Made by a program: the position numbers and the translations under genes. DNA of 64,000 nucleotides, taken from contig BCIA01000006.1 in NCBI GenBank assembly GCA_001599815.1, positions 2,978,961 through 3,042,960 of the forward strand. The letters run 5' to 3'. Positions within the stretch are counted from its first letter, which is position 1. Every line of letters starts with the position of its first letter. Below, piece after piece: positions 54,197 through 64,000 of this stretch. The stretch comes from Furcasterigmium furcatum (Eukaryota; Ascomycota; Sordariomycetes; Glomerellales; Plectosphaerellaceae). The notes under the pieces were generated by a model. That model was not told the DNA's origin. It saw only the letters and a program-made list of their open reading frames with translations, and ran no database searches.

Positions 54197-57100
54197 TCAC
54201 CCCCAGATGGGAGCGTTGCGATACGCCGGCGAGTTATAGCTGTGCAGCACGCGATATGGCGGCTCGTACCCCTTGGACCGGGATCCAGGCCCTCTGGAGA
54301 GCGAATGCCTGGCCGCCGGTCCGTGAGGCGGGTATCGGCTCGGCTCGTCCCAGCCCTCGCCTCCCCACTGCAGGTCCTGGAGCTGTCGCAGCTGGTTCTC
54401 GTAGTAGCTGCCGTTTCCCGCCGGCAGCTGGGGCTCGTAGTACTGGCGGGCCTCTGACTGGCGGGAGGGATACAGTTTGTGCCTCGAGTAGTCCTCGAAG
54501 CTCGACTGCCGGCGGAGGTTCTGGGGCTGCTGCTTCCGCAGGAGGTTGGGCGTGGCGCTGGACGGTCTCTGATGCGAGTCGATGCCGGTGCTAGATCCGC
54601 CGGTCGAGGGCCGGCTGGGGCCGGGTTGGTAGGAATGCCTGGTCTCGAGGGCTGGCTTCTCGTGTCGGCGGTGCTCAAACTCGGGGAAGCGGGAGTCGAT
54701 GGCCGGGACTGGCGGGACGTCGGAGTCTTCGATTCCGGAGCGGGTGCTTCCCACGCTCTCACGGCTGCTTCGTCGAGAAAGAGACTTGGAACCGGGCGGT
54801 GCCGAATTGTGCCGGGACGAAGGGTGCTTGCGGATGCTGCGAGCGCTGCGGTTCTGCAGGCTGATGGGAGGCGGCGTCTTGGACTTGAACATCGTGGGCG
54901 ACATTTCCGGCAGCTCGGGGATAGGAGATGCTCGCGACGGAGTGGTCGCAAGGCGCGGTCTTCCGCTGGACGATTGTCTTCTCATCTCCATGTCACGCTC
55001 GGTCTGGGCATCCATGGACATGGACCTCCTCCGGTAGTTATCCTCATGCTCCGGCTCGGCCCTGGCGGGAAAAGCCGAGTCGAAGGCACTCCTCCCGACG
55101 CTGTTTCGAATGGAATCGATGCTGGTAATGTGCGATTCGAAGCCGTTGGGGATGAGATCGCCCTGCTGGGCGCTCGCCGGGCCATGGCGATCAGCCGAGC
55201 CCACGGGCTTCCTCCGAAGACTGGCGGTGCGAGAGATTATACTCGCCGCTGATTGATGGATCGTTCGCCGGCGCTGAGGCTTGACCGGCTCTGGCTCAGC
55301 GGGAGCAGGGCCGAGTGATCCTTCAACCATGACGAGAGAGTTGCGAACGCTGTTGCACCCGGGCGTCTCCACGCTTCCCACGCTCATGATCGTCTTGAGC
55401 GTGTCCTGGCTCTGCTGCTTCTGCAGTGCCAGGCGCTTCGAAGTCAACGGGAAGCGCCCAGCGTGTTCCTGCAGCCTGGCCTCCACGTCGTGCGGGACGC
55501 CCGGGATGGACTCTTCGACGGAGTGAGTGACGTGCACAGAGGGCGGCCCGCCTCGCAAGCTGGCGCCGCTGAGCAGTCTCTTAAGCTTGCTCTTCTTCGG
55601 CTTGTTCGGCTCGCCACCAATGCTCAAGGTAGAAGCCGGCCTGGTGAGGCGGGAGCTGAATGAGGGGCCCGACAGCCAGAGGCTGGATCTTCTCCGTTCG
55701 GGTGCAGGAGACACGGATGGCTGGTCTTCGGTTTTGGTAGAGAAGGCCATGGCTCCGTGGCTAGGCGATATCACAGGCCCTTGAGTTCGAGGAGAGACAG
55801 GTGACAAGCTGGCATGATTCGAGGCCGACGCCGGTCGACTCAGGCGGTCGAAAGTCGCAGCATCGAGGAACGGTGCAACCAACGCCAGATCTGGCGCATC
55901 ACTGCCGACCATCTTCGGGGACGCAGTGTCTTTACTGGACTTGTCGCTCGACTTGCGCGAGAGCTGGTCGTCCGTGGCTGCGACCTTTCTGGAGCTCAGC
56001 GAGCGCACGGAGACACCCGAGCCGTATCCAGAATCCGCCTGCGACAGCGGCTTGAGCGAGTCCTCCGACATTGGCGTTGCCACTATGCCACTGTCCGCTC
56101 GGACGAGGGCGCAGGCCTTCTGTTGGACGGTGTCGACTGCGGGGCGCTCAAGTCTAGGTTTTGCGTCTTCATCCTCGCGGATGTCGAGGGTCTCGTTCGT
56201 CGAGTATTCGGGCTGCTTGCCAGCTTCAGCAGACTGTCGTGCTTCCATCGCCTTGAGTTTTGACCAGCTGTCTCTCGGGAGAGGCCTGGATTTGGTCAGC
56301 TTATAAGGGCATGACATGACAGCTCGGAGGTGGCTTTCCACTTACATATCAGAGTGTGTCGAGTTCACGGCGTCAGACCCGAGTCCCCGGCCCAGGGAAG
56401 ACGTCCTGCTCAGCCTCCCAACCTCGACTAAGCGTGGCGTCAGAGGCGCGCTGATTTCCTCAACACGGCCGACCTCGACCACAAACTCAACCTCGGCATG
56501 CTCTGAAGAGAGCCGCGTGGTGTCATCATCATCGTCGTCCGGCTCGGCTCGGGAACGCACAGGTCCACCAAGCTGTCGGTCACCGTCAAGACTCGGGATA
56601 GGGCTGGCGGCACCGTTGGTGATGCGGAGGGACCCAAACGCCATCGCACCCAGCTGTTTGTACTCTCCATCCGACGGGGTCTCCACGCGCTGGTAAATCT
56701 CGGGACTTAACAGCTTCGGCGGGGGTGGCAGGGACATGATCCGTGCCGTGTTCGAGTCTAGTGAGTCCTGCCTCGCACGGGCGGTCATCACCGGGGTCGG
56801 AGGATTGCTATGCCGCAGGCTCGACCTTCTCGAATAGTCGTTCTCACCAGCCCTGCGGGTGGCGAGCCCTGGGGTTTGTATGATGGAGCGACGGCGCACA
56901 GGGGCGTACAGTGACACCTCGGAATCGACCCGGGCCAGAGCCTCCCTCGGCTCTTCTTGCGTTACAGGGCTGTTCCATGTGGTATTCGAGTCGTCGACAT
57001 CGTTGACCATGGGGAACGCGGTTTCGACTTCGAGAGGTGCAGGGAGCTCATGCTGGTTCAGAAGTCGGCTCGCCTCGTATGAGGTCAGATCGTAGTTGAC

Positions 57101-57717
57101 CGACTGGCGGTTCCCAGCGGTGACATCGCTGGAGAGGAAGATGATGTTAGCGAATGAAAGATGGAGCGGAACCCATGAGATGCGACTTGCCTCTCGACCT
57201 GGCGCCTGGCATACTCAAAGTTCGCCTCTGATTCCCAGTTCAGCGAATTGGCCCTGGAGCGCCTCTCGCCCGGCATGGGCGGCGCAGGTGCATTGCTTTT
57301 CCTCCTCGACCGCCTGTCCTCCTGCGAGCTCTTGGAACGAAACAGGCTCAACCGCCGCTCATCCTCCGGAGTTACGTGGTGGTGCTGAGAAGGCTCCGGA
57401 TCCGATGCGGGCACTGTGGGCGGGCTCTGCCGCAGGGAATGGCAGCTGGGAGGCAACGGAGATAGAGGAGCCGGGGAGGCGAGCGTTGACTGGCGGCGAA
57501 GAGCTAAGTTTGGGTTCACGGGTAGTTGTGTGTTGCTCGAGGCTGCTGATGCGGATATGGTGCTCATCCGTCGCGGGCGGTTTGAGGCGACATTGGTGCC
57601 AACCCGAGGCTTGGAGAGCTTCTGGGGCTGTCTTTTGGCGGGCTGAACGGCGGCATCGTGGTACGTCGCTCCCTGCTGCTGCTGCGGCAGCGCTTCCACG
57701 GAGGCCGTGTTGCCCAT
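54197..57717 (-). CDS. Serine-rich disordered protein with possible N-myristoylation site
   Basis: Exons run on the minus strand from 57717 to 54197. The intron at 56345-56286 (60 nt, GTAAGT, GCTGAC branch, CAG) is secure and joins NSTHSDM to PLPRDSWSKL. Another intron lies around 57150-57080, but its borders are uncertain: either a GTTCCG donor with acceptor TCCAG, or a longer one ending CGCCAG. The protein would exceed 1,100 residues. It begins MGNTASVEALP, a glycine-2 context that fits N-myristoylation, and is otherwise rich in Ser, Pro, Arg and acidic residues, with many RRxS and SP sites that look like kinase targets. No enzyme domain is visible. A signalling or polarity scaffold at the membrane is possible but unproven. 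Confidence 0.72.
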
Positions 57718-60700
57718 GGTGTAGAAGGAGGCCCGACAAGTGAGCTACAGTGGCGCCCTGCGGCTCGGCCAGGCGATGGGCAGAGTAGCTCCTAGATCGC
57801 TCGAGATCGTGACATGGAAAGGACAAACGAAAATAGTTCAGGATCGGCGGCGGGTGACGGTGGCAGATAGATGTTCCAAGCAGCTGGCTGGGGCTGGGCC
57901 GCCGTTCCCTCCTGTGCAACGGCCTCGCAGAACTAGATTCCAGCCACCGTGATGAACTGCATGTAAGGGTATGCTGTCATTGAGACACCGAGGTTTCGAA
58001 GAGGAACGCGAGCAGAGTCCAGCTGGCTTGCGGGCGGTGGCATAAAAAGAATCCGAAGCAATGGGGGGCCAGAGGCGTGTCGACGACGTAACTGCGTCTC
58101 AGATGATCCAAAGAGGGATCGTTAATAAAAAGGAATCTCGGCGCCGAGGGGTCTGAGCTTCAGCTTCTGGGGCAGCAGGACCAGGACCTCCGGGCTGAGG
58201 GTTCTTGACGGGCACCCGGAGCTGAAGAGAAGAAGCGTCCGTACAGAAGAAGATGGTGTGTTCGAGAGAGACGGTTGTTCATAGGAAGAGGAGGGAGGGT
58301 GAGTGAGATGGCTGTTGGCGAGATCCGGCGGACAACAACGACAGGAGGTCACGGTGGTCTCGGGTGTCCTGGCAGCCTGTCTGTCTACTACGGCTACGAC
58401 GTCCGCCAGGGGGATACGAGAATTAAGAATAGTCAGATCAAACAAACGAGCGCTAGGGTCAGGTCAAGCGGGCACGGACCGAGCTCAAAAACAGCCGGAT
58501 CGAAGGGCCATGCCGATTTGGACGGTGAATTGGAAGAAACCTGGAACCTAGAGACGAACCAGGAGGTCGTGGTCGTTGCGGTCTGAGGGGGGCTCGGCAG
58601 CCGCTGAAGACGGCGCTGGCCAAGGCTGTTCAGGGGGGTGGGATGCAAGTACAGGCTACATCCATCGTCTCTCCCACGTTGCCGTTGCGTTGGTGTGGGC
58701 GAACTGGGACTAGGAGATGAGGAGAGCGAGAGCCTTGGTTGGCACCGGAAAGGATTCCTTGGACAGGGGACAAGTGCCGTGCCGTGGGTGGACGAGCGAG
58801 GGAGCAGCCAACGCATGCGAAGATGATCCCTGTGAGGGAGCCGCATCTGCAGGATGGTCTGGACCTCCTCGTGCTCGCTCGTGCAGGAAGCAAAGCTGGC
58901 AGACTGAGCTGGGTGCTGGAGGCTGAATGATGTCTGAGACTCTCTTGACTCTCATGACACGCCGCTGGACTGCCTGGCTGGTCGACCGGGATGTAGGGCG
59001 ATCCGGCAAGTCCAGCGCCGACAGGGGAGAGAGTAGCGCGAGATAATTCCGCATCCTGAGAAATGAGATTGCGATGATACCATTGAGGAGGACAAGACCT
59101 TGTCGGTGGCTGGGCAAAGGTGGATGACGAATGGGCAAGCGAAGGAGACTATCGGCCGCTCGGCCACTCACCGGTTCGCGATGACATTGAAATGTGGCGC
59201 ACGTTGGATGTACCCGGTACCTCCAGGTGGCAGTGCGCGGCAAGCCACCACCACCCCTCCACGCCCGTTTCCGATTGCCTCGATCGTTCTTAGCAAACCG
59301 CCAGCCATCCAACTCTGTCCTCAGACCGACGAAAACCTGCTTGTCAAGGTTGCCTCGATCGTTTCGCCATGATGAGACGACAACCTTACTTATACTAAGG
59401 CAGGCTAGCCAGCAGCTTGACAGCCAATCTCTCCGTCTGGACTCTCCTCCGGCCGGGCAGCTGTGGTGCAAGTCCACGCGGCCGGAGGCAACGGACGATG
59501 GATGCAACATGCTTTCGCCGGGCTCCCTCCAGGACCAACAGGCTCGGCCCTCTCAGCGTGCATGCGCAGGATTCAGACGTCTCACGGCAGCAGCTCGACG
59601 CTGATGATGCTTGACACATGGTCTTACTCGTCTTCGCTGGGGGCTGGGGGCGGCTGACCGCTTGAGGAGGAGTTGCAGAGACCAGCTTCCCCTCCTCTCT
59701 CGTCCATTCGTTTCAGAAATGCGACTCCATCAGGCGCTTCTCGCCAACCAAACCCGGCGCGCTCTGCCAGATGTCCATATTCGACCGACCGAGCCTCCCG
59801 CTGACGACCACTCACTCTCGGTGTCTTGCGGCAATCCGAGACAGGGTCCTGCTGCAACTCTTCTCCAGAGGGAATCATCTCCCGTCGTCGCAGCAGGCAA
59901 TCTCCTTGTTCTGTCGTCGTCGCCTTCTTGGAGGGGCCTTACACACATCCGGCTATCGCCAGGGGTCAAGGTTCCTGGTGAAGCCGAATCCTCGATAGCA
60001 CTCCCGCCCGCCTCGAGCAACGGCTCCGAAACCAGCACAGAGTTACCCCACACGCGCGGGAGGGTGAAGCGGCACAACATGATCTTCACTCTCTCTTGCT
60101 CGGCGTCGGGGAGACGTCATTTTCTCGAAGAGATTCCGTTTCGGGAAATACACGTATCACGTAGAATACTAACTCCGCCATTAACTAGTCAGGAGTTCCA
60201 GGAGCAGCTGCATGGCCTCGACGATATAATCGGATACCCTAAGGTCGGAGGTAATTTAGGAACAAACCTCCCGCGAGGTTGCATTCCCCGCTATCCACAC
60301 CGAAATCTGGGTCTGGTATACCCGGGATCCTCAGCTATAGTAGTTGGAGTTCATATTGTCCATATTCCTTGACCTCTGGAAACATGGCCCAGCTGGAATA
60401 ACACGCAACCAGCCACTGACTTTCCGCCTCTGCGTTGTCCTGATGTGCGTGAGGCGTCTCTCGACAAGGGATCCTCACACCGCTCTGTGCTGCCCACGTC
60501 CTTGAATGGTCACCACATTGCTATCTCTGCAGCCATTGCATCCCCGCAGGCCGCCAAATGCTCGGCAACGCCTAGTACTGGCGCCATCGACGATCGACGG
60601 CACGGGCCACAACGCCGCCGCTTCTGACCCGCGTCCCCCGCCTCTATGATGCCATTCCCAACTTCAAATGAGTAGATCATGTTCACGAGACGAAATAGGC

Positions 60701-61257
60701 CTGACCTCCGCATCTAAGAAAAACCTCCGCGGCGTCAGGGGGGTGCGTTCGCCCTGGCGATCACACAACTCCGAGCTCGCCACAGTCGGAAGCGCGCCTG
60801 ATCGGCACTCGGCCGGGCCGGCGTTTCATGCGCGAACGCTCCAGGACGGATCATGCCTGCAGAGGTCTCAAGAGGTAAACACTATGGCAACATGGTTCCT
60901 GATGATGATGCGTCGAGGCGAGTTTGAATTAGGGTTAGTATTCTGGAGAAGACGGCTCGGTGACGGTGACATTTCCACTCGATAAACGGCCCCGAAAACG
61001 TGAATCCATGAGCCGACATGAAATAGGGGTGGTGTAACCACCGCAAACACCCCTGAGCAACCGATGCGCCAGGAACTCGGTTGCACTCTTCAAAAGCCCT
61101 TTCATTCGAGAATACAATAGTATACACCGGCGCCATCTCAGCCCTTTCCGATATAGGCATCACCAAGTTTTCAATATGCCCTGTCTAAACCCATGTGTTA
61201 CCAAGAAGCGCGTGGCTGTCCCTTTTCTTCCTCTCAAGCGGCTCGCGGTGCCCCTTC
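57718..61257. other. Long gene-poor stretch (3.5 kb)
   Basis: Open frames exist on both strands, the largest being 58710-59510 minus (266 codons) and 59611-60372 plus (253 codons). They overlap others, are compositionally odd and show no domain or intron structure. The interval lies upstream of the serine-rich gene and downstream of the RBM25-like gene, so it may be a long promoter or leader for the former. AT-rich patches lie around 60130-60270. Confidence 0.45.
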
Positions 61258-63696
61258 CTAAGCAGCATATCCCCTCTTCTCGCTCTCCGTGAAGAAGATG
61301 ACCATACGCCAAAGCTTCTTGACCATGTCCTCCGCCTCCTCGTCGAGCGCCTGTAATCAAAAGTCAGTCATGATGAATCTCAACAGCATTGGATCGCGGA
61401 AACACGTACCCCAGTGAGCTCCTCCACAAGGTCGCCCGGCTTGCCGTGCTTGCGCAGGTGCTCCTCCACGACCTCCACCAGCAGCTCCTCCTGGACACCC
61501 AGGTACTCGACGATCTTCTTCTCGACGAACGGCCGCAGCTTCTCGCGGATGACGCCGTCGTCGAGATGGTCCCAGGCCACGTTCCAGTTCCACAGGCCAT
61601 CCTTGTCTGACGGGATGTCCTGCGCCAGGGAGCGGACTGCGTTGTTCAGCTGCTCCTCGGTCATCTTGTCCGCCGCCGTCGTCGGCTCGAACTGGATGGG
61701 AATGAGCTGCCTCTTCGCGGCGCCGTCGTGCTCCTCGTCGTCCAGCAGGCCCTCGACCTCGGCGATGGTGCGCCTCGCGGGTCCGGTCTTGGATGCCTGG
61801 GCGCGCTGGGCGGCGGCGCCGAGGGAGAGCTTGAACGGCGCCGGTGCAGCCACGGCCGCCTGCTGCCGCTGCTCCATCTCCTGGGCCTGTCTGTCGAGGA
61901 ACGAGTCCGCCATCCCGCGGGCCTGCTCCAGCTCCGCAGCTTCGCGCCGGCGCTCGTCCTCCTCCAGCTTTCGATCGTGCTCGTCCCGCGCGGCCTCCTC
62001 TGCGCGGTCCGCTTGCCGCTTCCTGCTCCACGACGCATGGTCCCGGTAGTATGGATGCGACTTGCGCGAGGCCTCGCGCTCGTCGTCCCACGCCTTGTCC
62101 TTCTCCAGGTGCTCCGCCTTGCGTCGCTCCGAAGATTCCTCCTCCTGTAGCTCGCGGTCCTTCTCTCGCTCGAGCGCTGCTTGCCGGGCGCGCTCTCGGT
62201 TGAACCACTTGTGCTCCGCGTCCTGGTATCGCTTGTCGTCGTCGGCCTTCTTCCGGTTGAGCTGTCGTTGGTAAAGCTCCTCGTCGTCAGCCGAGCTGTC
62301 CTCGTCCTCGCGGTTGATAGATAGCTCTGCATTGGAGACACCACCATTAACGAAGGAGATGGAGCGATTGTCGCCGCCTCGCGGGCCGCTCGGCGCGTTT
62401 TGCATCCCTCGGGGCCCGACAGGCACGTTATTCGCGCCATCTCCCGGGGGCGTGTCCAGTCTTGACCGGCGAGGCGGGCCGTTCCGTGAGCGCTCCTGCT
62501 CCTCCATCTCCTCTTCCCGCTTCAGACGTTCCAGGTCGCGCTTGATGCTCCGGTCGCGGAAGGCCGCAATCTCGGCTGCCACGACCTCGCGCATCTCGGC
62601 GGGGATGTCTGCCAGCTCGTCGTCCTGTGCGAGGGGGATGTTCACTACTTCCACGTCGCCGTTGTTGTTGACCATCGTCACGTCGCCCTCTCGGTCTGTC
62701 GGTATCGCGGTCTTCGGGTGTGCCAGCTCGTTGATAACCTGCTTGACGGCATCTTTCGCGGCGGCTAGCCGCGACTCCGCGCCCGGGTCGTCGCCTTTGT
62801 TCTCCTTGTAAGACTCGAGGTACTTGAGAGAGTTGGGATCGATCGTCACCTGGAGCTTGGCCATCTCGACACCATTGGCGGCATCCTCCTCCGCGGACTC
62901 GGCCTTGGGAGCCTGCCGCTTCTTGGGGACCTCGACGTCTTGCAGAATATCGGCGGCGGTGGCGAAGGAATCCGGGTCGTCGAACAGGGCGAAGCCGAAC
63001 TTGGCGCCCTTGTGCTCTGATAATGTGGACGCCGTGGACTCCCATCGGCGAAGCCTTCCCGCAGCGTTGAGCAGCCGCTCGATGTTCTCGTCGGCGCCCA
63101 GGCCCTCGGGGATTTGGTGGATGAAGATCGTTCGGAGTCTCTCCTCGGCTGTCGGGGGAATCAGCGACTGCACGTTGTCCCGCGGGCCGCCCCTCGACTG
63201 GTCGCCCCGATCCATGCCCAGGCCCTGTCGTCCCGAAGAAGGCGCGTGGCCATCCCTGCGGCCGGGTTCGCCGCCTGCGCCGCCCGGCTTCGCGCCGCCC
63301 AATGCCGAGAGGCGGATCACGGGGGCACTGAAGTCGAAGTTCGTCGGGATGTTAGGAGCTTGGAAGTTGGGCGGCAGGCCGCTTTGTCGGTTAGCTTGTG
63401 CGTTGCTGGGCTGCTGAACACCTGGAGGAGGTGCCATTCCCGGAGCGGAGGACATGCCTGGCGGAGGGCCTGCGAAGCGGTTAGTAGTCAGCGGGACGGC
63501 GGGCGAAGCACACCACGCACCTAGACCAGGAGGAGGAGCCATGCCCGGGGCAGCGCCTGATCCTGGGAACCCGCCATAGCTGGGAGGGGCCCCGTAAGGG
63601 TTGCCTATGAGTGAGTTAGAGAAGAGCGGGGGAAATAGGGCTGCATCCATGTATGCGGCGGGTGAAGAGCGCACCTCCGTAGGGATTGTACGACAT
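61258..63696 (-). CDS. RBM25-like splicing factor with RRM and PWI domains
   Basis: Four exons on the minus strand (63696-63675, 63604-63521, 63469-61410, 61350-61258) give about 752 residues. The first exon is a tiny MSYNPYG start; short introns separate a Pro/Gly-rich leader. An RRM follows (LRTIFIHQIPEGLGADENIE through KFGFALFDDPDSFATA). A long Arg/Glu/Asp-rich region (RE/RD repeats, ERARQAALEREKDRELQEEE) comes next, and the C-terminal PWI domain ends, after the last intron, with ALDEEAEDMVKKLWRMVIFF. This order, RRM then RE-rich then PWI, matches RBM25, which acts with U1 snRNP in splice-site choice. The last exon is needed to complete the PWI fold. Confidence 0.92.
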
Positions 63697-64000
63697 GCCG
63701 TCTGCTTAAAGGAAAGCTGCAAGGGTATGTCGGTAGGTCGTGGGATTAGGTAGGATGGGTGTCGCGTGTTGTCAAGCCTTGCCGCTGTGGCTCGAGGCTC
63801 AACCCGACCAACAGACGTAGTAGTATATCGGGAAGTGAGTCCTCGCCAGCTGGGTTCAGGTTGCGCGATGCAGGCGTAGTTGTCGGGGTGAAGAAGAGCT
63901 GGATTGAACTGAAGGCACCTGCCGCCTACAATTTTCGGTCGCGCTCATCGGTCAATTGGCGACGGCCGTCTCATTGGTTGGAGGCAGTTGCAAGGGTGGG
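63697..64000. other. Upstream region of the RBM25-like gene, no gene seen
   Basis: The window ends 304 bp upstream of the RBM25-like start. This part probably holds its promoter; no further gene is visible. Confidence 0.5.

Noticed and set aside
53635..54594. 319-codon plus-strand frame
   Set aside because: It overlaps the end of the serine-rich gene antisense, has a Cys/Trp/Arg-rich random composition and no domain.
58710..59510. 266-codon minus-strand frame in the gene-poor stretch
   Set aside because: Composition is random-like (many Cys, Trp, Arg and His), no domain is seen, and competing frames overlap it on the other strand.
59611..60372. 253-codon plus-strand frame in the gene-poor stretch
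   Set aside because: No recognisable domain or presequence, and the 3' part enters AT-rich DNA with no sign of coding constraint.

Overview
This window is nuclear DNA of a filamentous ascomycete (Pezizomycotina, probably a Sordariomycete). Genes are GC-rich, spaced by hundreds of bases, and broken by introns of about 48-95 nt with GTANGT-like donors, CTRAC branch sites and YAG acceptors. Families include a class II myosin, Zn2Cys6 regulators, a Dal5-type transporter and a GPI-anchored protein. There are no operons, tRNAs, rRNAs, CRISPR arrays or recognisable transposons. One run of Ns (3526-3560) lies in a short-repeat tract.

Left part (1-21.1 kb): a small secreted or single-pass membrane protein; a large annexin-like protein with an RD-repeat N-terminus; a cysteine/histidine-rich protein; the myosin II heavy chain; a CX8CX5CX3H zinc-finger protein resembling Red1 of the nuclear RNA-elimination machinery; and a Dal5-type MFS transporter.

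Middle part (about 19.5-45.1 kb) is the striking region. It reads as a mitochondrial acyl-CoA catabolic gene cluster: acyl-CoA dehydrogenase; a 2-oxoglutarate-dehydrogenase-type E2; a secreted GPI-type protein; a double NTF2-like protein; a full-length 2-oxoglutarate-dehydrogenase-type E1; divergent ETF-beta and ETF-alpha; a mitochondrial dicarboxylate carrier; a Zn2Cys6 regulator; a CitE/CLYBL-type lyase; a mitochondrial two-domain MaoC-type hydratase; and a second Zn2Cys6 regulator. In order these can form a route: 2-oxo acid, oxidative decarboxylation to an acyl-CoA (E1/E2), alpha,beta-dehydrogenation (ACAD plus dedicated ETF), hydration (MaoC), and C-C cleavage (CitE-like lyase). No CoA ligase is needed because E1/E2 makes the thioester. 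A chemically consistent but unproven reading is 4-methyl(ene)-2-oxoglutarate to citramalyl-CoA to acetyl-CoA plus pyruvate. The NTF2-like and GPI-type proteins have no assigned role.

Right part (45.6-64 kb) is mostly housekeeping: a TPR/SET-domain protein, a hypothetical protein, a steryl-ester-hydrolase-like lipase, the cytochrome c oxidase assembly factor Pet191, a serine-rich protein with a possible myristoylated N-terminus, a 3.5-kb stretch without a credible gene, and an RBM25-like splicing factor with RRM and PWI domains. Gene models were built by eye from splice signals, reading-frame closure and family conservation; no database search was run.
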